Assembly (NCBI GenBank): GCA_027575765.1
Contig: JANBPT010001037.1
Coordinates: 1 to 15,990 of the forward strand
Length of the DNA: 15,990 nt
Origin: Tieghemiomyces parasiticus
Taxonomy: Eukaryota; Kickxellomycota; Dimargaritomycetes; Dimargaritales; Dimargaritaceae
Direction of reading: 5' to 3'
The notes beneath the pieces are model-generated. The model did not search any database. It was not told the origin of the DNA and saw only the letters and a program-made list of their open reading frames with translations. Both the position numbers and the translations under genes were made by a program. Within the stretch, counting starts at the first letter, position 1. Every line of letters begins with the position of its first letter. This document shows, piece by piece, positions 1-8,625 of this stretch.

Positions 1-796
1 ACCGTGAGGGTAGGAAGCTGGATCTTCCATAAATCAGCTACGGTAAGGCACAGCCATCAAGGCCGGGTGGCACCGCCCGGGACGGCAAAGGCAGCCGGCT
101 GGCCTCATTTGGGATATGGATCAGGGGGGGGGGGAGCCGGGTTCTGAGCTACGACATCCACCAAGCGCTAAAATTTAGTGCCTTCTCTACAGCCTGACTC
201 CTGTAAAGTTCTTGGTTAGAAACAGCGTTCCAGTCGGGATGATAACATGGGGCCGGTTTGCAAAAGACCGAGCGCAGCTTGTAGAGAAAATCTTGCGATG
301 GAGGTTTTTTTTTTTGCTTACTGGGGTTAAGATGTCCGACGTTATGTGGAAATAGTCGTAGCCTATTTTGTCAATTGTCGTTGACGTGGTGGTCATGTCT
401 CTAATTAGTATTACTTCCACGATTGTTTACATTGTGCTCTTATTTATCACATTCGTCCCTTGCTTTGGGTACAGACGTTGCCGAATAACGTCACGCGAAA
501 GGACTGCCAAGCCGCAACTGAGCAAGCTTGAGCCACTAGCTGAGTATCGTATTTAATATGCCGATAAGTGCTGCAGGGAATCTGTGATTCTCAATAGATT
601 TAAGGTGCGGCTGCATACGGCTGCGGTCGGGCTGAGTTGGTCGTTTTCATTAAGTTGTTTTGGGTCAGGCTAGTGTGTGGTGAGGCTCAGCCTGGCCACT
701 CGCAGGTCAAATGCTCTCGCTTGAGCCTTGTCAAGCCTCCCGGTTACACAACTGAGTTGCACAAGCTCAAACTTTTACGACGGTCAGTGCTGGTCT
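1..796. other. Left-edge region without a convincing gene
   Basis: No protein family is recognisable here. One plus-strand frame is open from base 1 to a TGA at 196-198 and could be the 3' end of a gene lying to the left, but no domain shows and it reads straight through an 11-base G run (124-134). Bases 1-140 are GC-rich and what follows is more AT-rich, with an 11-base T run at 305-315. The short open frames between 187 and 870 look like chance. Confidence 0.5.
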
Positions 797-990
797 ACCC
801 CTCTCCCTCCATATCGCCCCTGCTCCCCAGCCTCCCCAACCCTCTTCATCCGCTCACCAGAGGCGCTTAGCTCTCTGAAATTCGTTGGCCTGCTTCCTAC
901 CATACTATCCCCACCTCCTCTGCTTTATTGTCGTCTTCCCGCCACTGCATTCAGTTGTAAACCTCCTGCTATCATTTGCCCAGTTTCACC
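797..990 (+). promoter_or_regulatory. CT-rich promoter/leader of VMA21
   Basis: The plus strand is strongly pyrimidine-rich from about 797 to the VMA21 start. It has runs such as CCCCTCTCCCTCC and CCCCACCTCCTC and a short stretch ending TTTCACC just before the ATG. CT-rich tracts of this kind are common just upstream of, and around, transcription starts in fungal housekeeping genes. No clear TATA box is seen. The boundary between promoter and 5' leader cannot be placed from sequence alone. Confidence 0.4.
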
Positions 991-1362
991 ATGTCCACCA
1001 AACCTGACACCGCAGCTGAAGTCAGCACTCCAGTTTCTGCCGTTGCCGGGTCGTCCGACGGTAAAGGAGCACCTGCCATTGTGACTGAGACCACTATGGT
1101 GCCCGAATCAGAGTCCCATGATCCCTCGGTCCCCGACGATGTGATCGCCAAGCTGGTTATCACCACTCTGCTCATGATGGCCGCACCCATCCTGACCTAC
1201 TACTTGGCCCGTGACTACGTGTTTCAAGGGAGCAGCTTCTACGCTGCGCTGCTGGCAGTTGTAGTAGCCAACGTCGTACTGGGCGCCTTTATCTTCATGG
1301 CTGCCCGGGAGGAGAAGAGGGGCGCGGCGCTCCAGGCCGAAGCAACCAAGAAGACCGAGTAG
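991..1362 (+). CDS. VMA21: V-ATPase assembly factor Vma21
   Basis: A 123-residue protein that matches Vma21, the small two-pass ER membrane chaperone that helps assemble the V0 sector of the vacuolar H+-ATPase. The first membrane segment is about residues 55-72, after DDVIAKL and containing the family's APILTYY-like turn. The second is about 83-105, with the typical VVVANVVLGAF run followed by AREEK. The last four residues are KKTE, a KKXX di-lysine ER-retrieval signal, as known for the yeast protein. The N-terminal tail of about 50 residues is longer than in yeast (77 aa in total there) and rich in Ser/Thr/Ala/Glu, so probably disordered. ATG 991 is chosen because it sits in a CACCATG context and an in-frame TAA lies at 958-960. 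The gene has no intron. It converges on LAMTOR2, with 284 bp between the two stops. Confidence 0.93.
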   Translation: MSTKPDTAAEVSTPVSAVAGSSDGKGAPAIVTETTMVPESESHDPSVPDDVIAKLVITTLLMMAAPILTYYLARDYVFQGSSFYAALLAVVVANVVLGAFIFMAAREEKRGAALQAEATKKTE

Positions 1363-1646
1363 AAGCTGCCTTCATGCGCCCGCCCCGAGCGTTGTGATGT
1401 CCGTCAGGCTTCACTCTACCATTTCTTATTACCCGTACCTTTGCACCATTCCCTTTGCTTTCTGTACCTCTGGCCCCCCACCCTCTGCTACTTGCGCGTT
1501 GTATTCTAGGTTACGGCCTCCAATCCATAAAATCAATGAGTATCCGATCCACGAGATCAGATTATTTTTTTTCAAACTTCTCGACGATTATAATACATAC
1601 GGGTCGGCGGCCTAGGGTCAGGTCCTGACGAACTGACAATAACACA
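1363..1646. other. Shared 3' region between convergent VMA21 and LAMTOR2
   Basis: This 284 bp stretch lies between the stop codons of two converging genes and should hold both 3' untranslated regions. An AT-rich portion around 1520-1595 contains ATAAAATCAAT, a plausible plus-strand poly(A) element, and an eight-base T run at 1565-1572 that reads as poly(A) on the minus strand. No coding potential is seen. Confidence 0.5.
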
Positions 1647-2394
1647 CTAAAGTGCGTTCGACTCGACTTCAGACAGCGGCTGCTCGAGGTGGCCCTGGAG
1701 CCGCTGCAACTTGAGCCGAATACTGCCGGTGGGAGTCTTCTCTGATGCGACAATTACGAGGAAGCCCGGACCGGCGACAGCCGTACCGATCTTGCCCTCC
1801 TGATGTGACAGGAGTCGGCATGTAAACAGTAAGAAATATTGGTCAATCAATATCTTCTAGCAACCAAAATGAGACATCCTCGATTACGACGAGTACTTGT
1901 CAACTAAATAATAGTGGGGATGCACTTACCGTAAATAAAAATATGGTCTGCTGGAGGTTGTCCGGGGTAGGATTATTGCGGAAGGCGTCCTGGAGGGCCA
2001 CGCAACTCTGACTCAAGACGGCGGCCACGGCCTCCCCACGGCGGCTGCCGTCTGGGTGGTTGGTGACGCAGGCGTGTACCTCGCCTTTTCGGTTAAGTAG
2101 ACTATTGGAGAGTAGTAAGGGGGGCAGGTGGGATAGGTGGGCAGGGACAAGTGATGGTCAGGAGCGAGGCCGGGATCGCCGGCGGGGTGAGAGGGGGTAT
2201 CGGATGGTCGCTGTTTGTAACAGATTGCTACCGTCCACGGGCTCTGAATGTTGCCGCATTCCAGGGCCGAGATAAGGCCCGCAATGCGAGGTCGGCCAGG
2301 CCGCTTGGGTCGCATGTGGCACTTACGCGACTGTGTCCACTCCGCCCGAGAGGGCCTGGTTAAGTACTTTAACGAGGGTGGCTTGCTGGAGCAT
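1647..2394 (-). CDS. LAMTOR2: Ragulator subunit LAMTOR2 (p14, Roadblock/LC7)
   Basis: Three exons on the minus strand give a 130-residue protein: 2394-2327, 2101-1930 and 1799-1647. Introns are 225 bp (donor GTAAGT, acceptor CAATAG) and 130 bp (donor GTAAGT, acceptor CATCAG). The junctions are phase 2, completing an Ala codon, and phase 0. The product aligns end to end with LAMTOR2 (125 aa in human): an N-terminal helix MLQQATLVKVLNQAL, then SGGVDTVALLNRKGEV matching the human turn and strand, a middle helix, FLFTEGKIG, the strand FLVIVASEKTPTG, and a C-terminal helix ending LEQPLSEVES. LAMTOR2 pairs with LAMTOR3 in the Ragulator/EGO-like complex, which tethers Rag GTPases to the vacuole or lysosome and relays amino-acid status to TORC1. 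The start ATG has A at -3. Family assignment is firm by eye; the splice model is inferred but keeps the frame and the family alignment throughout. Confidence 0.92.
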
Positions 2395-2783
2395 CCTGAC
2401 AAGGTGACCTGACGAATGCGAAGTAAAGGTGGTGCGAAAATGATGAACTTGAAAATAGCGTTGCACAGATGAGAGCCGGTTGGGCTAATTGAGCACAGCT
2501 GTATATGGTCACTAGACCATTTCATTCCGACGGCCTTTCTGACATCTGGACGGCCCGTACGCCGCCCCCTCTCCCCATAGCCTACGCATTTGCTTCACTC
2601 TTTTAGCTGACTTTGGCCCGTTCACAGGCGACAAGTCGAATCCTATTAGGGTACCCATGCTAGCGACTTTTTTTTTTTACCTGCCTCTATTGAGTACACT
2701 TCAATCACAGCTAGAGGGTTGTCTGATTTTGGGGGGTTGACTACATTTATCACCGTGTATAGGGGTGGAGTCATTCTCACGTC
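2395..2783. other. Intergenic: LAMTOR2 promoter and SPE2 3' end
   Basis: Both flanking genes run on the minus strand, so this 389 bp stretch should carry the 3' untranslated region of SPE2 at its right end and the promoter of LAMTOR2 at its left. An 11-base T run (2668-2678) is poly(A) on the minus strand; it could help keep the promoter free of nucleosomes. No open frame of note is present. Confidence 0.45.
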
Positions 2784-4292
2784 TCAAATCCTGGTAAAGT
2801 ACCCGAACCGTAACCAGTAGTTGTCAAATTCGTACATGATATGGTCCGATTGCCGGTAGGACGCGAGTGACTCCAAGTTCCATGGGGGTAACGACTCGGC
2901 AAACCGCCGCCAGGCCTCGAATTGAGACTGCAAATCGGCCGGCCCCGATTCAGCCCCCCGGCCTGGTACGGTATCAGAGCTCAATGGCCCCCGCTGACCT
3001 GCGCCGTCGCTCGGGCCGTGTACAGCGGGTGGCATCATTGATGAGGGCACCTTCTCGACGTTGTGACTCTTGAACACCGTAGCGGAGAATTTACCCGGTC
3101 GGAAAATATCGGTGACCTGCTCGACCAGGGTCTTGAGGGCCTGGGCGGCGGACGCCGGACTATAAGCCTCAACTTCCTCCTCCCAGGCGCCCCGGCCGGT
3201 TGAACCCAGGCGGAGGTTGGTCTCGAAACTGGCGTACGAGCATTCGGGTTCCGGCGTTACGTGGATGGTAAAATAATGGCCGTCATCCGTTAGGCCGTTA
3301 AGGGAGAAGCCGCACGGAGTGAAGAGGTACGAGTCGGTCCGGGCGTGTGGGTAGATCCGAGAGATGCCGGTGAGGTCCTCGACCAACCGGCCACCTTCCG
3401 CGGCCGTGGTGGTGGGCTCGAGCGGGAGGTGGGCGCGGTGGAAGTGCCGCACGGCCTCGGGATCGAGCTCTGTCATCAGGATCTCGACGGTGATATCATG
3501 GTCATGGGCCACCAAGCCCCGAGTAGGTGACGGGGGCTGCGTAGGTGGTCCTGAGGCTACCGTTCCGTTGGCTCTGGTGGCCGACGAGGACGGCGGTGAG
3601 TATGCCAGGGCCACCGGGTTGGGCGAGGTCAGGTACAGGTTCCAGTGGTCGCCGTTGGTGCGCCCCACGGTGTAGGCTGATCCGTTAGCAAACAGTTCAT
3701 CCAAAAAGGTCACTTCGTGGTTCCAGTCCCGGTGTGGGTGCGGTTGGCGATCAGGGAACATAAACCGCTTACGCGAGTAAAACAGACGCCAGAGGTGGTC
3801 CCACCCGCACACCTCCCGGGCCAAGCGCAGCAGCTCCGGGACGGCGTGGAGTAAGGTAGTGGTACCGCAGGTCTTCAAAATGACCTTGTGTGGGTACACA
3901 AACAGTGACGATTCGCTGAGCAAAAAGGCCTCAACTTCACCCGCGGCGATCACGTTGAGCACCTCGCAATGCACCAAATTAAGCATTACTACCCACTGCT
4001 CCCGGGGCACACACCGCAAGCCGAGGGTGGCCGGATCCGCGGAAGACGACGGGCCGCCACCCACATAGGCCAATGACGGCTTGAACCACATCTCTAGCAG
4101 CTTCTCGGGTCCCTCGAAAGTGTTGGGGTATACCATTTCCTCTTCGGCCCTGTCGGCAGCCGCGAGGGCCTCGGTGGCAGCGGGTGGCAGGTCGGTAGGG
4201 CCCCCCTGGCCCGCAATCGCCGGCACCCCGGGCGAGACCAGGGGAGGTGAGAGCTGGTCAGAAGGAATGGGCGGGGCAGCCGAGGGATGCAT
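2784..4292 (-). CDS. SPE2: S-adenosylmethionine decarboxylase proenzyme
   Basis: A 502-residue intronless protein of the eukaryotic AdoMetDC family. The enzyme decarboxylates S-adenosylmethionine to supply aminopropyl groups for spermidine synthesis. Key motifs are intact. FEGPEKLLE (59-67) carries the counterparts of human Glu8 and Glu11 (E60, E63). LSESSLFV has the self-cleavage site between E127 and S128, where Ser128 becomes the pyruvoyl group. KTCGTT holds C142 (human Cys82). TPCGFSLNG holds C327 and S330 (human Cys226, Ser229), and H344 matches His243. Acidic residues that bind the activator putrescine in the human enzyme also appear kept (E67, D266, E270, E357). The protein is longer than usual (human 334, yeast 396): it adds a Pro/Ala-rich N-terminal tail of about 52 residues, a Ser/Pro/Thr-rich insert at about 233-262, and a Gly/Pro/Ser linker before the last conserved block. 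The start has A at -3, and an in-frame TAG lies 18 bases upstream. Confidence 0.97.
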   Translation of the reverse strand: MHPSAAPPIPSDQLSPPLVSPGVPAIAGQGGPTDLPPAATEALAAADRAEEEMVYPNTFEGPEKLLEMWFKPSLAYVGGGPSSSADPATLGLRCVPREQWVVMLNLVHCEVLNVIAAGEVEAFLLSESSLFVYPHKVILKTCGTTTLLHAVPELLRLAREVCGWDHLWRLFYSRKRFMFPDRQPHPHRDWNHEVTFLDELFANGSAYTVGRTNGDHWNLYLTSPNPVALAYSPPSSSATRANGTVASGPPTQPPSPTRGLVAHDHDITVEILMTELDPEAVRHFHRAHLPLEPTTTAAEGGRLVEDLTGISRIYPHARTDSYLFTPCGFSLNGLTDDGHYFTIHVTPEPECSYASFETNLRLGSTGRGAWEEEVEAYSPASAAQALKTLVEQVTDIFRPGKFSATVFKSHNVEKVPSSMMPPAVHGPSDGAGQRGPLSSDTVPGRGAESGPADLQSQFEAWRRFAESLPPWNLESLASYRQSDHIMYEFDNYWLRFGYFTRI

Positions 4293-7156
4293 GGTCGAGC
4301 CGGCTAGCTAGGTATTAAACAAGCTGGTGGCGGTCAGTGAGTGAGTAACGAATGGTAACGAACCTGCCGACAGGCGGGCAAGAGTGGCTATGGGCTGCCG
4401 GGTTGGTAGGAAAAGCTAGGTGAAGCAGGGATAAGATATAGTTGAAGTAGTGAAGTATACAGTGCGAGTAGGGTTGTTGCAGCGTTAACCGTCGGTTAAG
4501 TCGGGAAGGTGGGGACGTGAAGCACGTTATGACCAGTGTCTGGATCAAGAGAGGTGACTAAATTAAGGTTAGTCGGCTTCAATCCGGGTTCTACTTTAAT
4601 TGATTTTTTTTACCCTTCCCGCTATTTCAATACCTTTCTCTTTCCCCAACCATACGTAGTAAATACTGCTTGGCCATGCACAGAATTAACAACGGTGAGA
4701 GAACCTGGCCGGTAGTTGCCAATTGGGGCTGACCAGGGGGACTGATTCGCGCATGATGTTTGGTCATGGATTAGGCCAGTTCAGGATCGTCATTGGTAAC
4801 GATGGCAAGTTTGAGATATTCACCGGCATCATTGGTTGGCCGGCAGACCTTGAGGCACTTACCTCCGTCCAGAGCCATGTATAAAGGGGCGCCTGAGGTC
4901 TCCATGACCTTACCTGCCAAAAAATAAAGCCTGGGAATTGGGGAGAGCGATGGGCATGGTTGACGATACGTTGTGGGCCGGGTCTCTCGCCACTTAACCA
5001 TAACAAAAATTTCTATAATCACTGTCCACTCCAATTCTATTACGGCCTACCTTGTCCAGTGCCAATCACTCAGCCATCAGGCCTCCTGCACCATGGTTCC
5101 GCCGTCTCACATCTTTGGGTGGATTGCATATCAATTGCCATGGGCGTGGTTCAGCAGCTTTATCAATGACCCTCTTTTCTGCACATCCTGAGGTGCCAGG
5201 ACTCCTCCACTTTCATGGCGCAGAAGGAGACACTGGCCTCTTGGTGGATAGCCATACTATGGGCCCCTTGGTTCCCGTATCAACTTGGTACCAAGTGGAG
5301 CAACCAGTGTCCATACTTATACCTAACCCGGTCAATTGGTTCGTAAAGTGATACCTTTCCATCCGCGCATGACATAATTCCCCATGGCATTCATGTAGCC
5401 AAGGTTAAAAATCATTGGCCTCATTAGGGTATTGGTGTGACAGTGTAAGCACTGACGGGTAATTTCGATCCAAGTTAACCCAACCACAGCCATCAAGTGG
5501 CCCGGGGGTCCAAGCTGACGTCGTTTAACGCTGATATAACCGATCCATCAGCCGAGCCCGAGTGCTCAATTTTTCACACCGCTTCAAGCATCCAACCCTA
5601 TCGTTAGTGCATTGGGCATTACAAGAGGCTCCGAAAGGGACGCTTTCATTACATAGGTGAGGTGGTGGGAATTAACCCGTGTCGACCGGCAGTGGGCTAG
5701 ACCTGCTCCCCTCACGGAATACCTCAGTCAAACTGAAGCCTGAATCACTTGGAAGTCGCGCAAACCAGGTGGTGTGACATGCTCCATTGGGAGATCCGAA
5801 ACACGATTGACAGGGTCCCAAAGTCTAGTTTAGGAGGTTTAGCTGCCGTTGGCCGCTGACGTTGGCAGACGAGTCACAAGAGACAAGGTGCTACCAACAC
5901 ATTACTTCCGGGTCGCCGCAAAGTGACTTTCAAGTCAAAGAAAGAGGTGAAAAATTCAGCCCGCCGATACTAAAAATAACCAGCGGAAGTATCAGGGCAA
6001 ACGCTGCCTAAAACGGACAACCCAATTACGCCCTCTCCCTACCCCCTATTACTTAAGGCAGTCGGCGTCGTTGGTGGAATATCAACTGGGCGTCCTCAAA
6101 TCGCCAACTATTTGGATCATTTTGACCGCAAATTACAGTAGGAGTATCTCCACCGTGAGGAAAAGGAGGCCGGGGTAAGTGTCACACACGGCTCTAAGCC
6201 CCGCTTCACCATTGGGTCCCGTGCCAAGGTGCGACCCCTCCTCTCACCGATCTCGAGTCGCCCATAGGCCATGCATCAACCTCCAGGGCTATGCACACCG
6301 GTTGGTATGTATGAGATGCCCTCCTTGCCATTCCCGTGTGGGGTCTAGTAATTCATACTCGCATCGTCGGTCTAGGTCGGAGTGTAGGTCATATCTAGTG
6401 ACGGAATCATCACTGTTTGCGATTGTAGGACGAAGGAGGCGAGCGGCTCTCTGTTCCAATCGTACACCCCGCCTCGCTACCGTTTCAACAACTGAGCTTT
6501 CGCCGACTTATCCACGCCATTTTCACCCGAAAGTTATGGGGGAAGGTATACTCGCTCATTGGACCAGCGTCCGTGTATATAAGCGGTTAAACTGTAGGAG
6601 ACGGGAGCGGCTAAATCAGGCCTCTGATGCATCGCACTACATCCATAGTACCAAATCGGCTTACGCGCTTTTTAATCCAACCCTTGACCTACCCGCTCCG
6701 CTCTTAGAAAATCATTTAGTATCCAATACCTCAGCGCTCCTGCTACATTGCCGATTGGACACCTCACCATAACCATTGCTTCGCCGACCAAACTCCCGGA
6801 TTCCTTTGTCCTCTGCAGGTAAGATGTCGTATCACTTCTGTCCTGCAGAATGTTCTCACTATGCTGGGCCCTGGTCAGCATGAGCACGGGTGCGACCAAT
6901 ATTCCGCATTGTCCGCCCACTTAAGGTGTGATCCTTCATAAATGGCCGCTGCATTTCAATTAATTCCTTCACGATATAGGTGACCCTGGCATCCCCGGCG
7001 AGTGGATTTCCGCCTAACTGCTCATAGGAGGAGCCATAATTCTAACGCAGTCTACGCCAGTGTGTTAACCACTATACACTCAATGTATTCGTCCTGGCAG
7101 CTGTCTCTAGTCCCTCGCAGCCAGCCCGCCCCTGACGCGGATAACATTAGATAGTA
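4293..7156. other. Long region without a convincing gene
   Basis: About 2.9 kb between the divergent SPE2 and secreted-protein genes. Positions 4293-4650 should contain the SPE2 leader and promoter: no minus-strand ATG occurs between the SPE2 start and 4651, and a pyrimidine-rich stretch lies at 4602-4648. The part from 4771 to about 5050 has exon-like pieces on the minus strand (see findings). From 5350 to 6170 no frame stays open for long. A plus-strand frame at 6179-6772 is open for 197 codons, but its composition is that of chance sequence. A TATATAAG at 6576-6583 is too far from the next start to be assigned. No tRNA or rRNA is seen. Confidence 0.4.
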
Positions 7157-8625
7157 ATGATCATGCTAAGCCGCTCATTGACTTGTCTTGCTCTAGTAGC
7201 CGCGCTCCTGGCCGCCGGGGCCCACTCGACCACCAATCTACCAAAGAATACATCGACCTCGAATAGTCGGCAGCAAGCTGAAGCCGCTGGGCTGCCGCGT
7301 GAGATTTGGCAACATATTGGGAGTCTCGCAAGCCACCAGAGTCTGCTCACGGCAATCGATGTCAACCAGGCTTTTCGTACTGACGCTGCCGAGGAACTGG
7401 AGCGACGGTTGGGTAAGGTACGTACCATCTCGACGAAAGTTCTATGGCGCGTGAGGAAAGGAGTTTTAGGGCCCCTGCCTCAACCTGGGCGCCAAAAAGT
7501 CTATTGGCCCCATCTGACCTCACGTCCGCGCTTTACTCTCTACCTTCAATGTTACCCGTAATCACTGTTTCGCAGAACTTGGACAACTTTAGGCAACTTG
7601 TTCGCCACGCCCCAGGGAAACCTGGCGACCGGGGTCAGGTCCTCCTGACCATGCGCGAAGTGCCGTGGTCCGACCTACTCCGCCTGGCGGAACCAGAGGT
7701 TCGTCTCCTCATGGGAACCTACTACCAAGGATTAATGGCCCATGCTAAGCGTACGGGTAATACGGTCCTACCAACCACCGGTGACGACGCGGTCGATACG
7801 CTACGCCAGGCCGCCGGGAATAATGCGAATTTCGGCCTGATACTAAGCCACCGCGATCCGACCGAGTGGGTAAACTACGATCGTCTGGAATTGACGCCGG
7901 CCGCTTACGACTGGGCGACGCTGAACGACATTGAGTCTGGCCAGCTCCTCCACGAAGTTTCCCCCCTGGCCTACGCCGCCCGTGCTGGCCGTACCGACCT
8001 TCTAGCCACCTGGGTGAATCGGGTGGCTGATGAGATCCTCGCTGAACGGCGCAACCTCGAAGTCTTTGCCGACGCATTTCCGGCCAGTCACCTCACGGTG
8101 GCCTACCACCATAGCCTCATCGTGCGCTCTACGAGGGGACGGTCGTTGAACCTGGCCACTTCTATCACCTCCACAGTCAGCACCCTGCTCTTTGGCGTGA
8201 TCATGCCGCGCGTCACAGGTGTCTTACTCACTCGTCACGGGATCAAGGCGGTCGTGCGGTTCCTCAATGCCCTTGACAGCGATTTGATGTCTCAGGGCCG
8301 ACTGGCCACCGTGCGGATGCTCCAAGTGGCGGGAACGGAGGAGCAGGAGCGAGTGGCACACGCACTCGTGGCGAGCGACCCAAATTTAGGAGAGTCAATG
8401 GCTCAGATGTGCCAGCCTGTGGCCAAAAAGCGTGTGTTCTCGTGTGGATTGAAAAACGGAGGTCTCCAGGAAACCTACCGTCGCGCTTTGGATCAGCTGG
8501 AGGACGACCGTGGGTATGTTCTGTACCCGTACCCGGATACTGTATGGCCCCAGGGCGTCCGTTTGCTCGGCGATCAGCTCGAATTTTACGTACCCCAGGC
8601 TGTGGCCCACCCGATCGCCGCGTAG
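7157..8625 (+). CDS. Secreted protein with F-box-like and ankyrin-like motifs
   Basis: Two exons, 7157-7417 and 7576-8625, joined by a 158 bp intron (donor GTACGT, acceptor TTTCGCAG, phase 0), give 436 residues. The two reading frames differ, so an intron or frameshift is required; this pair keeps frame with good splice sites. Residues 1-24 form a classic signal peptide: short n-region with Arg6, hydrophobic core CLALVAALLAAGA, likely cleavage after AHS. Residues 46-74 (LPREIWQHIGSL...VNQAFR) fit the F-box pattern LPxE...I...L...L..V...FR. Residues 216-234 (SPLAYAARAGRTDLLATWV) resemble one ankyrin unit. A Ser/Thr-rich linker holds an NTS glycosylation sequon (31-33). A moderately hydrophobic stretch lies near 280-306. 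An in-frame TAG at 7148-7150 fixes the start at 7157 or at the second ATG, 7163. The product function is not known. F-box proteins normally act inside cells in SCF ubiquitin ligases, so export is unusual; the motif could also be a look-alike helix bundle. Confidence 0.82.

Noticed and set aside
2013..2525. 170-codon minus-strand open frame
   Set aside because: It overlaps LAMTOR2 exon 2, intron 1 and exon 1 in a different frame, and it contains the GTAAGT and AATAG splice signals. The spliced LAMTOR2 model explains the region.
4771..4890. Resemblance of the plus strand (FEIFTGIIGWPADLEAL) to a DDE transposase strand
   Set aside because: Only a short GWP-like block resembles harbinger-type transposases. 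The catalytic Asp context and the following conserved parts are missing.
6179..6772. 197-codon plus-strand open frame
   Set aside because: It opens with GTG. The translation is rich in Arg, His, Cys and Ser with few acidic residues and no domain. A frame this long is only mildly unlikely by chance in 16 kb.
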